Below are positions 1 to 9,263 of a stretch of DNA of 64,000 nucleotides, in pieces. Position numbers and translations under genes: made by a program. How positions within the stretch are numbered: position 1 is the first letter of the stretch; each line of letters opens with the position of its first letter. Below the pieces are notes generated by a model. The model made no database searches and was not told where the DNA came from. It saw nothing but the letters and a program-made list of their open reading frames with translations. Source of the DNA: Devosia soli (GTDB lineage: Bacteria > Pseudomonadota > Alphaproteobacteria > Rhizobiales > Devosiaceae); assembly GCF_000970455.1 (NCBI RefSeq), contig NZ_LAJG01000022.1:186001-250000 (forward strand). The letters run 5' to 3'.

Positions 1-2844
1 TATCTCGAAAAGCTGATCGAGCGGGCCCGCCACGTCGAAGTGCAGCTCATCGGGGACGACCATGGCAATCTCGTCCATCTCTTTGAGCGCGACTGCTCGG
101 TGCAGCGTCGCAACCAGAAGGTGGTGGAGCGCGCGCCGGCGCCGTATCTTTCCGACGAAGTGCGCAAGAGCCTGACCGATGCCGCGGTGCGCCTCGGCAA
201 TGCCGCTAATTATCGCGGGGCTGGCACCGTCGAATTCCTGATGGATGCCGATACCGACAAGTTCTACTTCATTGAAGTGAATCCGCGCATCCAGGTTGAG
301 CATACGGTTACCGAAGAGGTGACCGGCATCGATATCGTCAAGGCGCAGATTCATCTGCTCGATGGCGCAGTGATCGGGACGCCCGAATCCGGTGTGCCGC
401 TTCAGGAAAACATCCGGCTCAACGGCAATGCCATTCAGTGCCGCGTGACAACGGAAGACCCGGAACAGAATTTCATTCCGGACTATGGCCGCATCACCGC
501 CTATCGCGGCGCGACCGGTTTTGGCGTGCGTCTCGATGGCGGCACCGCCTATGCTGGCGCTGTCATCACGCGCTACTATGATCCGCTCTTGGAAAAGGTG
601 ACGTGCTGGGCGCCGAGCGCTGAAGAAGCTATCGCCCGCATGCATCGCGCCTTGCGCGAATTCCGTATCCGCGGCGTCGCGACCAATCTCGCTTTCCTCG
701 AAAACATCATTACGCATCCGGACTTCGTCGAAAACCGCTATACGACGCGGTTCATCGACACGACGCCGGAACTCTTCAATTTCAAGCCGCGCCGCGACCG
801 CGCGACCAAGCTCCTCTCCTATATCGCCGACGTGACGGTGAACGGCCATCCCGAGGTGCGCGATCGTCCGCGGCCCCCGGCCGATGCCGCTGCGCCTTTC
901 GTGCCGGATTTCCCGCCGCTCGCGGCCATCGAAGGCAGTCGTCAGGTGCTCGATCGCGATGGTCCGGTCGGTCTCGCCAAATGGATGAAGAGTCAGGGCC
1001 GCGTGCTCTTTACCGACACCACCATGCGCGACGCGCACCAATCGTTGCTCGCGACACGCATGCGCTCGTTCGATATCACGCGCATTGCTCAGGCCTATTC
1101 GCGTGGCCTGCCAAACCTCTTCTCGCTCGAATGCTGGGGCGGCGCCACGTTCGACGTCTCGATGCGCTTCCTCAACGAAGATCCATGGGAGCGCCTGGCG
1201 CGGGTCCGCGAAGGCGCGCCGAACATCCTGACGCAGATGTTGCTGCGCGGCTCCAATGGCGTCGGCTACACCAACTATCCCGACAATGTGGTCAAATTCT
1301 TCGTCAAGCAGGCGGCCAAGGGCGGGGTGGACATCTTCCGCATCTTCGACTGCCTCAACTGGGTCGAGAACATGCGCGTCTCGATCGAAGCGGTGGCGGC
1401 AGAGGGTAAGGTGGCGGAAGGCGCCATCTGCTATACCGGCGATCTCTTCGATCCCGATCGCTCCAAATACGATCTCAAGTACTACGTCGGCCTCGCCAAG
1501 GAGCTTGAGGCCGCTGGCGTCCATGTGCTTGGGATCAAGGACATGGCTGGCCTCTTGAAGCCGGCTGCCGCCAAGAAGCTGATCGAGACGCTGCGCAACG
1601 AGACCGATCTGCCGATCCACCTCCACACCCACGACACCTCAGGCGCTTCGGCGGCGACGGTCTTGGCGGCAGTGGAAGCCGGTGTCGATGCTGTCGATGC
1701 GGCAATGGATGCGCTCTCATCGACCACCTCGCAGCCGACGCTGGGCTCGCTCGTCGCAGCGCTCGAAGGTGGTGATCGCGATCCCAAGCTTGATCCCAAG
1801 GCGATCCGCCAGATCTCGTTTTATTGGGAAGCGGTGCGCACCCAGTACCGCGCCTTCGAGAGCGATCTCAAGGGCGGCGCATCCGAAGTCTATCTCCACG
1901 AAATGCCGGGCGGTCAGTTCACCAATCTCAAGGAACAGGCGCGCTCGCTCGGGCTTGAAACGCGCTGGCACGATGTCGCCCAGACCTATGCGGACGTCAA
2001 CAAGATGTTCGGCGATATCGTCAAGGTGACGCCAAGCTCTAAGGTGGTCGGCGATATGGCGCTGGCCATGGTTTCGGCCGGGATTTCGCGCTCTGACGTC
2101 GAAAATCCGGACAAGGACATTGCCTTCCCCGACTCTGTCGTCGGCTTCTTTGCCGGCGATCTCGGCCAGCCGCCCGGCGGTTTTCCGGAAAAGCTGCAGA
2201 AGAAGGTGCTCAAGGGGCGCACGCCGCTGACCGAGCGGCCGGGGTCCTATTTGAAGGATGTCGATCTCGAAGCCGAGCGCAAGAAGGTTTCGCAAGAGGT
2301 CGGCGTGCCGGTCGATGATTTCCGGCTTGCCTCATATCTGATGTATCCAAAGGTCTATACCGATTTCGAAAAGACCCAGGAGCGTTATGGGCCAACCGAA
2401 GTCTTGCCCACCCCGGTCTATTTCTATGGGCTTGAAGAAGGCGACGAACTGCTCGTCGATATCGAGAAGGGCAAGACGCTGGTCGTCAACTATCTCGGCC
2501 GAGCTCCGACAAATGAAAAGGGCGAAGTCCGCGTCTTCTTTGATCTTAACGGCCAGCCGCGTACCATCACCGTGCCGGACCGGTTGAAGGCGGGCGAGGT
2601 CAAGGCGCGCGCCAAGGCAGCAGCGGGCGATCCCAAGCAGGTCGGCGCACCCATGCCGGGCGTTATCTCGACCCTTGCCGTCAAGGAAGGCCAGAGCGTT
2701 CAGGCGGGCGACGTGCTCTGCTCGATCGAAGCCATGAAGATGGAAACGGCGATCCACGCCGAGGTCGATGGCGTCGTCGCCGAGCTGCTGATCAAGCCAG
2801 GCGATCAGATCGACGCCAAAGACCTTTTGGTTCGGCTCGACTAG
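1..2844 (+). CDS. pyc: Pyruvate carboxylase, 3' part (5' end outside window)
   Basis: Biotin enzyme that carboxylates pyruvate to oxaloacetate with ATP and bicarbonate; anaplerotic and cytosolic. The frame is open from base 1, so the N-terminal ATP-grasp region lies upstream; about 947 of roughly 1150 residues are present. In order: the end of the biotin carboxylase domain (EVNPRIQVEHTVTEE, the RxQVEHTVTE motif), the carboxyltransferase TIM barrel (DTTMRDAHQSLLATR near residue 335; KDMAGLLKP), the conserved carboxylase domain, and a C-terminal biotinyl domain with AMKMET whose biotin-accepting Lys is codon 2737-2739. All domains on one chain separates it from split oxaloacetate decarboxylase or acetyl-CoA carboxylase. 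It converges on mtgA with only 12 bases between stops. Identification is very secure. Confidence 0.97.
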   Translation, partial: YLEKLIERARHVEVQLIGDDHGNLVHLFERDCSVQRRNQKVVERAPAPYLSDEVRKSLTDAAVRLGNAANYRGAGTVEFLMDADTDKFYFIEVNPRIQVEHTVTEEVTGIDIVKAQIHLLDGAVIGTPESGVPLQENIRLNGNAIQCRVTTEDPEQNFIPDYGRITAYRGATGFGVRLDGGTAYAGAVITRYYDPLLEKVTCWAPSAEEAIARMHRALREFRIRGVATNLAFLENIITHPDFVENRYTTRFIDTTPELFNFKPRRDRATKLLSYIADVTVNGHPEVRDRPRPPADAAAPFVPDFPPLAAIEGSRQVLDRDGPVGLAKWMKSQGRVLFTDTTMRDAHQSLLATRMRSFDITRIAQAYSRGLPNLFSLECWGGATFDVSMRFLNEDPWERLARVREGAPNILTQMLLRGSNGVGYTNYPDNVVKFFVKQAAKGGVDIFRIFDCLNWVENMRVSIEAVAAEGKVAEGAICYTGDLFDPDRSKYDLKYYVGLAKELEAAGVHVLGIKDMAGLLKPAAAKKLIETLRNETDLPIHLHTHDTSGASAATVLAAVEAGVDAVDAAMDALSSTTSQPTLGSLVAALEGGDRDPKLDPKAIRQISFYWEAVRTQYRAFESDLKGGASEVYLHEMPGGQFTNLKEQARSLGLETRWHDVAQTYADVNKMFGDIVKVTPSSKVVGDMALAMVSAGISRSDVENPDKDIAFPDSVVGFFAGDLGQPPGGFPEKLQKKVLKGRTPLTERPGSYLKDVDLEAERKKVSQEVGVPVDDFRLASYLMYPKVYTDFEKTQERYGPTEVLPTPVYFYGLEEGDELLVDIEKGKTLVVNYLGRAPTNEKGEVRVFFDLNGQPRTITVPDRLKAGEVKARAKAAAGDPKQVGAPMPGVISTLAVKEGQSVQAGDVLCSIEAMKMETAIHAEVDGVVAELLIKPGDQIDAKDLLVRLD

Positions 2845-2856
2845 GGCAGGGCGCCG

Positions 2857-3567
2857 TCAGAGGGACAGGCGCCCCGAAGGACCGACGCAGCCTGCGCGCT
2901 CGCCATAGGTGCGAGCGCGCTCTTCGACAATTGCCGCAATGCGCAACAGGCCATTGCTTGGCCGAGCTGGATTGCGCACCAGCGGATTGGGCAGGGTCAC
3001 GGCGAGGAGGCTCGCTGTCCGCCAATCGAGATTCTGCGGCTCCCGGCCAAAGGCATTCTCGCTGCCGGCAACCACGCCAAACTGGCCCTGTGGTCCCCAT
3101 TCGGCAATGTTGAGATAAATCTCCATGATCCGCTTCTTGGGCAGGACAAAGTCGATATAGATCGCAAGCGGCACTTCGAGCACTTTGCGGATAGGGTCCG
3201 GGTCATTCCACAAGAAGAGATTGCGCGCGACCTGCATGGTCAGTGTCGAGGCGCCACGGGCGGGGCGACCGGCAATAAAGTTATCGACCTCTTCGCGCAG
3301 CGCGCCAAGATCGACACCCCAGTGCCGGCAGAATTGCCCGTCTTCGGACAGGACGACAGAGGCTTTGACACGGTCGGAAATCGCGTCGATATCGCGCCAG
3401 GTCCGGATTACAGGGCGACCGGTCAAATAGCGCTCGATCATCGGCACGGAAACAGGGTCCACGACAAGATAAGCCGGCGTCAGCACGACAGGAATCGCGA
3501 CAAGCAGCACAATGGCACTGCCGAGAAGGCGCAATATGCGCCGGATGCCTTTTGTCCGCTTTGCCAT
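2857..3567 (-). CDS. mtgA: Monofunctional biosynthetic peptidoglycan transglycosylase MtgA
   Basis: GT51 glycosyltransferase of about 236 residues that polymerises lipid II glycan chains at the inner membrane. A single N-terminal membrane anchor (hydrophobic stretch near residues 10-33) is followed by the catalytic GT51 domain with the signature VVLSEDGQFCRHWGVD, carrying the catalytic Glu and the ExxxFxxHxG pattern, then ASTLTMQVARNLF and KRIMEIYLN. There is no transpeptidase domain, and the length fits MtgA rather than a class A PBP. The frame is open far upstream, but ATG at 3567 gives the canonical basic start MAKRTKG followed by the membrane helix. It is divergent from the prenyl synthase, with 74 bases between the two starts. 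Confidence 0.93.
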   Translation of the reverse strand: MAKRTKGIRRILRLLGSAIVLLVAIPVVLTPAYLVVDPVSVPMIERYLTGRPVIRTWRDIDAISDRVKASVVLSEDGQFCRHWGVDLGALREEVDNFIAGRPARGASTLTMQVARNLFLWNDPDPIRKVLEVPLAIYIDFVLPKKRIMEIYLNIAEWGPQGQFGVVAGSENAFGREPQNLDWRTASLLAVTLPNPLVRNPARPSNGLLRIAAIVEERARTYGERAGCVGPSGRLSL

Positions 3568-3641
3568 GCGATCGTGATAGCGAGGCTTGCCTCTGCGGCC
3601 AAGCCCTTGCCGCTTCATCGGCAACGGGTTAGCAACATGGC

Positions 3642-4544
3642 ATGTACGACTTTTCCACCGACAGCGCTGCCTGCGCCCGGGCCGTTGAAGCCGGCCTTTC
3701 CGATTACCTGACTGGGCCGCGGCTTTCCGGTCCTGGTCCGGCTGCCGATCGCGTCGTCGCCGCAATGCGCCACGGCAGCCTTGAAGGCGGCAAGCGCCTG
3801 CGCCCGCTTCTGGTGCGGCAGGCCGCGGCGATCTTTTCGGTTGCGCCCGAAGCGGCATTGCCTGCCGGCCTCGCGGTAGAGATGATCCATTGCTATTCGC
3901 TGATCCATGACGATCTGCCCGCCATGGACGACGATGACCTGCGCCGGGGCCGGCCCACTGTTCACAAGGCCTATGACGACGCCACTGCCATCCTTGCTGG
4001 CGACGCGCTCCTTACCCACGCCTTCGCCCTTCTCGGAGAACCCACTACCCATGCCGATCCGGCCGTCCGGATCCGCCTTGTCACCGAACTGGCGCTTGGC
4101 GCCGGTGCCGGCGGCATGGTGGGCGGGCAGATGCGTGACATCGAAGGGGAAAAGGGCGGCTTTTCCGATGGCGAAATCGGCATCATGCAGGCCATGAAAA
4201 CAGGCGCCCTGATCCGGGCCAGCGTGCGTATGGGCGCAATCATTGGCGGGGCGGATGCTCGCGCCCTGTCTGCCCTTACCGCTTACGCAGAAGCGGCCGG
4301 CCGGGCCTTCCAGCTTGCCGACGATATTCTGGACGTTACGGCCACCCCCGAAGCCATGGGCAAGGCGACGGGCAAGGATGCCGAGGCTGGAAAGCAGACA
4401 CTTGTCTCGACCCTCGGCCTCGATGGCGCGCGGAAAGTGCTCGACAACACGGTCAATGAGGCCCTTCTTGCCCTGCGTACTTTCGGTCCCAAGGCCGACG
4501 GCCTTCGCGCGACGGCAAGATTCTTTGCCAGCCGGAAAAACTGA
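3642..4544 (+). CDS. ispA: Polyprenyl synthetase (farnesyl/geranylgeranyl diphosphate synthase)
   Basis: Short-chain trans-prenyltransferase of 300 residues that condenses isopentenyl diphosphate with allylic diphosphates. Visible motifs are GGKRLRPLL, the first Asp-rich motif HDDLPAMDDDDLRRGRPT and the second Asp-rich motif ADDILDVT, both of which bind Mg-diphosphate. The insertion inside the first motif (DDxxxxD) is typical of bacterial FPP synthases, so IspA is the best guess; product chain length cannot be read reliably. ispG of the MEP pathway lies 2.4 kb away. It is followed at 2 bases by the MOSC gene, so the 3642-6289 genes probably form one transcript. Long antisense frames over this gene are shadows of its biased codon use. 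Confidence 0.9.
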   Translation: MYDFSTDSAACARAVEAGLSDYLTGPRLSGPGPAADRVVAAMRHGSLEGGKRLRPLLVRQAAAIFSVAPEAALPAGLAVEMIHCYSLIHDDLPAMDDDDLRRGRPTVHKAYDDATAILAGDALLTHAFALLGEPTTHADPAVRIRLVTELALGAGAGGMVGGQMRDIEGEKGGFSDGEIGIMQAMKTGALIRASVRMGAIIGGADARALSALTAYAEAAGRAFQLADDILDVTATPEAMGKATGKDAEAGKQTLVSTLGLDGARKVLDNTVNEALLALRTFGPKADGLRATARFFASRKN

Positions 4545-4545
4545 C

Positions 4546-5178
4546 ATGGCCAAGGTTCTCGCCGTGTGCTCCGGGAAAGCCGAACATATCGCCGATTACT
4601 CCCCGCTTACCGGCATCAACAAACATCCGCTTGATGGCCCTGTGACGATCGGCGCCAATGGTATTGCCGATGACGCAATCCTCGACCGCAAGCACCATGG
4701 CGGGGCCGATCAGGCGATCTACATCTATTTCCAGGGCGACTATGATTGGTGGGCGCGGGACGGCATAGCGACCGCACCGGGCCTCTTCGGGGAGAACCTC
4801 GTCATCGAGGGCCCGGTCAGCGCTGGAACGGCCATTGGCGACCGCTACCAAATCGGTGACTGCCTGCTCGAGGTGACCTACCACCGCACGCCCTGCATGA
4901 CCTTCGCCGCCAAAATGGGCGACAAGTTCTGGGTCAAGCGTTTCCATCGGGCCAACCGTCCCGGCGCCTATTGCCGGGTGCTGCAGCCCGGTCGCGTCGA
5001 GGCTGGAATGGAGATCACAGTTACGCCCTATGCCGGCGAACGAATCACCGTTTCCGAACTCATGGCGTTCGATACGACCAAAAACATTCCGCTTGATTTC
5101 CTCCGCCGCGCCGTAACGACACCGATCCGCGAAAAGACGCGGTTCAAATACGAAACTCGCCTTGCCGATCTTTTTTGA
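4546..5178 (+). CDS. MOSC domain protein, YiiM-like
   Basis: Protein of 210 residues with a MOSC (molybdenum cofactor sulfurase C-terminal) fold, related to YiiM. Visible features are GVNKHP-like text (GINKHPLDG), DRKHHGGADQAIYIY, a GLFGENLV loop and the conserved MOSC cysteine in YHRTPCMTFAAKMG, followed by GAYCRVLQPG. In family members the Cys is thought to carry sulfur for the molybdenum cofactor, and YiiM reduces N-hydroxylated base analogues. Which reaction this copy performs is not visible. ATG at 4546 is chosen because it sits right after the ispA stop and opens the conserved domain. The C-terminal 50 residues extend past the MOSC core, as in YiiM. Confidence 0.82.
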   Translation: MAKVLAVCSGKAEHIADYSPLTGINKHPLDGPVTIGANGIADDAILDRKHHGGADQAIYIYFQGDYDWWARDGIATAPGLFGENLVIEGPVSAGTAIGDRYQIGDCLLEVTYHRTPCMTFAAKMGDKFWVKRFHRANRPGAYCRVLQPGRVEAGMEITVTPYAGERITVSELMAFDTTKNIPLDFLRRAVTTPIREKTRFKYETRLADLF

Positions 5179-5189
5179 GTCCCTTGCCG

Positions 5190-5657
5190 ATGAGTCTTGA
5201 ATCCGTCCGCGCCGATCTTGCTGTCCGCGCCCCGGACCTCGCTGTGGAAGTCACGAGCGAATCGACGGCCACCGTCCCGCTCGCCGCGGTTGTCCATGGC
5301 GTCGAACCCGGCCAGATCGCCAAGACGCTTTGCATTCGTATCCGGGACGAGGAAGTCTTGCTCGTCACGCGCGGGGATGCACGGCTCGACAATCAGAAAT
5401 CCAAAGCCGCCTTTGGCGGTCGCCCACGCATGCTGGGCGCCGAGGATGTGTTGCGGTTGACGAGCCACCCGGTTGGCGGCGTCTGTCCCTTCGGCTTGCC
5501 CGCTGCGCTCCCAATCTACCTCGACACCTCGCTCAAAATTTACGACGTGGTCATCCCGGCGGGCGGAGACACCCATGCTTCGGTCCGCCTGACGGTCCCT
5601 CGGCTCGCTGAGCTCTGCGGCAACACTTGGGTGGATGCTTGCCAGCTGCCCGAGTGA
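5190..5657 (+). CDS. YbaK/EbsC family aminoacyl-tRNA deacylase
   Basis: Cytosolic protein of 155 residues from the YbaK/ProX superfamily, which hydrolyses mischarged aminoacyl-tRNA in trans. Family signatures are KTLCIRIRDEEVLLVTRGDARLD, a lysine in the NQKSKAAFGG region, and GGVCPFGLP, which shapes the active site. Which amino acid is cleared (Cys, Ala or other on tRNA-Pro) cannot be decided from the sequence. A TTG at 5175 is in frame, but ATG at 5190 begins at the family's normal start. Its TGA stop at 5655-5657 overlaps the GTG start of the next gene by four bases, which suggests translational coupling. Confidence 0.85.
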   Translation: MSLESVRADLAVRAPDLAVEVTSESTATVPLAAVVHGVEPGQIAKTLCIRIRDEEVLLVTRGDARLDNQKSKAAFGGRPRMLGAEDVLRLTSHPVGGVCPFGLPAALPIYLDTSLKIYDVVIPAGGDTHASVRLTVPRLAELCGNTWVDACQLPE

Positions 5658-6289
5658 GCCCGGCAGATTATATTCGCGAGCGGTTCACGCTCGCCCCGCT
5701 TTCTTTCCGCCCCGATATAGCGCTCTATCGCCCAACGCCGCAAAGCGGATTGATCTCTTTTTTGGCGCAACGGGGCCGTGCGGACGACCCACCCTATTGG
5801 GCCTATGCCTGGGCTGGCGGTGCGGCACTCGCGGTTCATCTGGCGCAGCACCCGGAGATCGTCGCGAACAAAACCGTGCTCGATTTCGGTGCCGGCTCGG
5901 GCCTCGTCGGCATTGCGGCCGCCAAGGCTCAGGCGGCAAAAGTCTGGGCCTTGGAGACCGATCCTCTGGCCCTCGCCGCTATGACGCTCAATGCCGAAGC
6001 CAATGGTGTCGCACTGGCCCCATGGAGCGGTTCGGCTGTCCCCGCCGTGGACCTGATTCTGGCCGGCGATATCTTTTATGATGCAGCTGTCGCCAGCCAT
6101 ACGTTGCCTATCCTCCAAGCGGAGGCATTAGCCACAACGGTGCTCGTCGGCGATCCTTTTCGCCGCGATCTGCCGCTCGATCATCTCGACCTTCTTGCCG
6201 AATATCGCGTCCCAGACATGGGTGGCGGCGCCCCCGTGCGCGCCGGAGTCTTTGCTTTGCGCCCGCCGAATATCGGAAATGCTCGTTAA
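5654..6289 (+). CDS. Class I SAM methyltransferase, METTL20/ETF-beta lysine methyltransferase-like
   Basis: Methyltransferase of 211 residues. The order PPYWAYAWAGGAAL, then motif I VLDFGAGSGLVGIAAAKA, an acidic motif II region (ALETDPLALAA), DLILAGDIFYD and VLVGDPFRRDL matches the METTL20 group, whose human and Agrobacterium members methylate lysines of the electron transfer flavoprotein beta subunit. Ribosomal protein L11 methyltransferase is the nearest alternative, but it lacks the PPYWAxxWxGG and GDIFYD text. The start is GTG at 5654, inside the previous gene's stop (GTGA). No ETF genes lie in the window, so the substrate is inferred from family resemblance only. Confidence 0.8.
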   Translation: MSPADYIRERFTLAPLSFRPDIALYRPTPQSGLISFLAQRGRADDPPYWAYAWAGGAALAVHLAQHPEIVANKTVLDFGAGSGLVGIAAAKAQAAKVWALETDPLALAAMTLNAEANGVALAPWSGSAVPAVDLILAGDIFYDAAVASHTLPILQAEALATTVLVGDPFRRDLPLDHLDLLAEYRVPDMGGGAPVRAGVFALRPPNIGNAR

Positions 6290-6393
6290 AACCTTGCCGG
6301 CTGGAGGGGCAAAATCTATATCTTCGCTCGTGAGGACGACCTCCCCTGATTGGGTGCACGTTCGGGACGACCCGATATTCAAGGGGACATCCC

Positions 6394-6822
6394 ATGCGGA
6401 CAACTGCAGATCGTATCCGACACGCCGTCAGCTTCGAGCTCATCGGAATCATTATCGCGACACCGCTGGCCGCCTTGGCGTTTCACCTGCCCGGTAGCGA
6501 TTCCGCCGTGGTCGTCGTTGCCAGCGCCACTGTCGCGATGCTCTGGAACTATATATACAATCTAGGCTTCGACCACGCGATGCAGCGGTTCACGGGTGGC
6601 ACGGCCAAAACCACAGGCATCCGTGTAGCGCACGCCGTTCTCTTCGAGCTCGGGCTTCTCGCGATCATGCTTCCACTCGTTGCCTGGTATCTGCAGATTT
6701 CGATCTGGCAGGCGCTGATCATGGATATCGCCTTGGCGATCTTCTATATGGCCTATGCATTCGTCTTCAATTGGGTCTACGACCGCCTCTTCCCGCTTCC
6801 CGAATGGAAAGAAGCGGCCTGA
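6394..6822 (+). CDS. PACE-family (AceI-like) efflux membrane protein
   Basis: Protein of 142 residues with four predicted membrane helices arranged as two repeated helix pairs (bacterial transmembrane pair domains). Diagnostic PACE motifs appear in order: RIRHAVSFELIG in helix 1, the conserved Glu in the membrane; WNYIYNLGFDHA at the end of helix 2; RVAHAVLFELGL in helix 3, repeating the first motif; and FYMAYAFVFNWVYDRLFP in helix 4. Characterised members export chlorhexidine, short diamines and other biocides by proton antiport; the substrate here is unknown. No adjacent regulator is present. It converges on the ispG operon, its stop abutting the stop of the small ORF at 6823. Confidence 0.87.
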   Translation: MRTTADRIRHAVSFELIGIIIATPLAALAFHLPGSDSAVVVVASATVAMLWNYIYNLGFDHAMQRFTGGTAKTTGIRVAHAVLFELGLLAIMLPLVAWYLQISIWQALIMDIALAIFYMAYAFVFNWVYDRLFPLPEWKEAA

Positions 6823-6912
6823 TCAGCCCAGATGCCCGGTGAGTTTAAGCGCGCCGAGGACAATGATGAGAATAGCGATCCAGAAGATGCGCCGTGTGTT
6901 GCGTTCGTTCAT
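6823..6912 (-). CDS. Small single-helix membrane protein coupled to ispG
   Basis: Reading frame of 29 codons. The product has a charged N-terminus (MNERNTRR), one hydrophobic helix ([14 protein letters not shown]) and a short tail ending in HLG. Its ATG (6912-6910) overlaps the TGA stop of ispG as ATGA, the arrangement used for translational coupling, and its stop abuts the convergent gene's stop, so it fills the gap exactly. I recognise no named family. The charge-then-helix layout and the overlap argue for a real small membrane protein rather than chance, but there is no homology evidence here. Confidence 0.6.
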   Translation of the reverse strand: MNERNTRRIFWIAILIIVLGALKLTGHLG

Positions 6913-8150
6913 TCGGCCGCGTTCTGTCGCCCTGTGCCGAACTTGCGCTCGATATAGTCAGCTACCATGACCTTGAACTGGTCGGCGACGTCCGCACCGC
7001 GCAACGTCGCGACCTTCTCGCCGTCGACGAAGACAGGCGCTGCGGGGGTTTCGCCGGTGCCCGGCAGGGAAATGCCGATATTGGCGTGCTTCGATTCTCC
7101 CGGCCCGTTGACGATGCAGCCCATCACCGCAACCGAAAGCGTTTCGACGCCCGGATAGCGCTCGCGCCATTCGGGCATCGAGACATTAAGATGGTCTTGG
7201 ATATCTTTCGCGAGCGTCTGGAAGGTCGTCGAGGTGGTCCGTCCGCACCCCGGGCACGCAGCCACGACGGGCAGGAACTGGCGGAAGCCCATGGTCTGCA
7301 GCAGCTCCTGGGCGACCTTTACTTCCGTCGTGCGATCGCCACCCGGCTCTGGGGTCAAGGAAATACGGATCGTATCGCCGATCCCTTGCTGCAACAAAAT
7401 GCCCAAGGCAGCCGAAGACGCAACGATGCCCTTTGAGCCCATGCCTGCTTCGGTCAGTCCCAAGTGCAATGCGTAATCGCAACGGGCCGCGAGGTCCTGA
7501 TAGACGGCGATCAGATGCTGGACATCCGACACCTTGGTCGAGAGGAGAATCTGGTCGCGGCGCATGCCCAGTTCTTCCGCACGGGCGGCTGAAAGAAGCG
7601 CAGACTGAATGATCGCCTCGCGCTGCACGGCGGCAGCGGAAATCGGCGCCTCCGAAACGGCGTTTTCATCCATTAGCCTTGTCAGTAGCTCTTCGTCGAG
7701 CGAGCCCCAATTGACCCCGATCCGCACCGGCTTGTTATAGCGATTAGCGATCTCGATCAGCGTTGCGAACTGGGTATCGCGCTTGGCCTTGAAGCCCACA
7801 TTGCCCGGATTAATGCGATATTTGGCCAGCGCTTCGGCGCAGGCAGGGTGGTCGGTCAGAAGCTTGTGGCCGATATAGTGAAAATCGCCGACAAGCGGCA
7901 CGTCATAGCCCATGACGGCAAGGCGATCGCGGATGATCGGTACTGCTGCTGCGCTTTCGTCACGGTCGACGGTGATGCGGACGATCTCCGAACCGGCGCG
8001 CGCCAGTTGCATCACCTGCTTTACGGTCGCATCGATATCGGCCGTATCGGTATTGGTCATCGACTGGACAACGACCGGTGCGCCGCCACCGACCATGACC
8101 CCGCCGACATTGACGCCTACCGATTTTCTGCGGGGTGCCGGACCGGCCAT
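6909..8150 (-). CDS. ispG: 4-hydroxy-3-methylbut-2-en-1-yl diphosphate synthase IspG
   Basis: Iron-sulfur enzyme of the MEP isoprenoid pathway, 413 residues, which reductively dehydrates methylerythritol cyclodiphosphate to HMBPP. The N-terminal TIM barrel shows [18 protein letters not shown] and INPGNVG. The C-terminal 4Fe-4S domain shows [11 protein letters not shown] and [14 protein letters not shown], giving the three Cys ligands and the Glu. The frame is open further upstream, but ATG at 8150 is preceded by AAGGTGAT and gives the standard N-terminus. It supplies substrate for the prenyl synthase at 3642. The downstream 29-codon ORF overlaps its stop. Confidence 0.96.
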   Translation of the reverse strand: MAGPAPRRKSVGVNVGGVMVGGGAPVVVQSMTNTDTADIDATVKQVMQLARAGSEIVRITVDRDESAAAVPIIRDRLAVMGYDVPLVGDFHYIGHKLLTDHPACAEALAKYRINPGNVGFKAKRDTQFATLIEIANRYNKPVRIGVNWGSLDEELLTRLMDENAVSEAPISAAAVQREAIIQSALLSAARAEELGMRRDQILLSTKVSDVQHLIAVYQDLAARCDYALHLGLTEAGMGSKGIVASSAALGILLQQGIGDTIRISLTPEPGGDRTTEVKVAQELLQTMGFRQFLPVVAACPGCGRTTSTTFQTLAKDIQDHLNVSMPEWRERYPGVETLSVAVMGCIVNGPGESKHANIGISLPGTGETPAAPVFVDGEKVATLRGADVADQFKVMVADYIERKFGTGRQNAAE

Positions 8151-8248
8151 GAGATCACCTTCGAACTTGCTCAAAGACACATAAGCCCGACAAGATGGGC
8201 GCGCAATATTGCCGTTTCGTGTCTCTAGCAAGGATTGGGCACCGTCTC

Positions 8249-9218
8249 ATGAACTTGATCGGCGCAAAACACTTCTGGGCCACGCTTGCCGTCGGCCTTT
8301 GCATGCTATCGGCCAGCGCTGCCCAAGCAAGCACCATCGTGACCAAGAGTTATAATCTTGGCTCGATGGCTCAGCCGATGGCGGTCAATGTCTATCGACC
8401 GGATGGCACGCCGCCGGAGGAAGGCTGGCCGGCCCTCTACCTGTTGCATGGCCTTGGCGGAAATCAGAACGATTGGATCGGTGCCGGAAACCTGCAGTCA
8501 ACGCTCGATGCGCTGATCGCAGAAGGTACGGTAAAGCCCATGCTGGTCGTGATGCCGGCCGCGGGAAACAATTGGTATGTCAATACACGTCCTCTAGGCG
8601 GCAAGGACGATGTCGAAGCCGCCATAACGCTAGAACTGCGCCGGAAGATCGAGGTGGATTTCCCGGTACGCGCCGACAAAGCGGGTCGAGCCATTGCCGG
8701 GCTTTCTATGGGCGGCGCCGGCGCGCTGCGGCTCGGCATAGGTCACGCCGACCTCTATTCGTCCATCGCCGCGCTTTCCCCTGCCATTTGGGAAAACGTG
8801 CCTTTCGAGGACCTCGACAAGCCGCCCGAGGACATCGACCTCATCATCGATAGCACCTATTTCCATTGGGCCGATCAGGATACGCTAACCACAGGCGTGG
8901 ACCTGCCCCCGGCCGGGCCGCATTTTTCCGGCGCTTTTGGTGAACCCTTCGATCCCCGCCGATTCAATGCGGAGAACGTCTTTACGCTTTTAGCCAACGC
9001 CCTCAGGAAGCAGCAAACTCTGCCACAAGCTCTGGCGCGGCGCCATCGCGCTTTATCAAACGCTGATGGCCGATGTCGTTCCTATTGCCTTCCGCATCTA
9101 TGACGGCGACCATTCCTGGGACCTCTGGCGGGCACGCATCGGCGAAACTCTCAGCTTTGTCGATGCGCATTTCGGGCCGGCACCGGACGGCAAATCTGCA
9201 CGCGACTCAAATTCGTGA
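8249..9218 (+). pseudogene. Secreted alpha/beta-hydrolase esterase, frameshifted and lacking its catalytic Asp segment
   Basis: The first frame encodes a signal peptide (about residues 1-28, ending near SAAQAS), YLLHGLGGNQNDW and the nucleophile elbow GLSMGGAGAL of the esterase D/antigen 85-type family. It runs to KQQTLP at about 9025. The expected tail continues in another frame from 9027 (KLWRGAIALYQ, then IYDGDHSWDLW with the catalytic His) to TGA at 9216-9218. The GDDD loop with the catalytic Asp, normally between these parts, is missing. The net loss is 2 modulo 3 bases. The unbroken first frame instead runs on to 9103 with an unrelated tail. Either a young pseudogene or a sequencing or assembly error; no functional triad can be encoded as written. 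Confidence 0.78.
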
Positions 9219-9263
9219 TCGAGCGTCTCTTGAACCGAAATCATGCGGGGCCATTTAAGGTGC

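Noticed and set aside
3615..4553. 312-codon frame antisense to the prenyl synthase
   Set aside because: It runs against a gene with complete catalytic motifs, has no ribosome site or domain, and is explained by the strong third-position GC bias of the sense gene.
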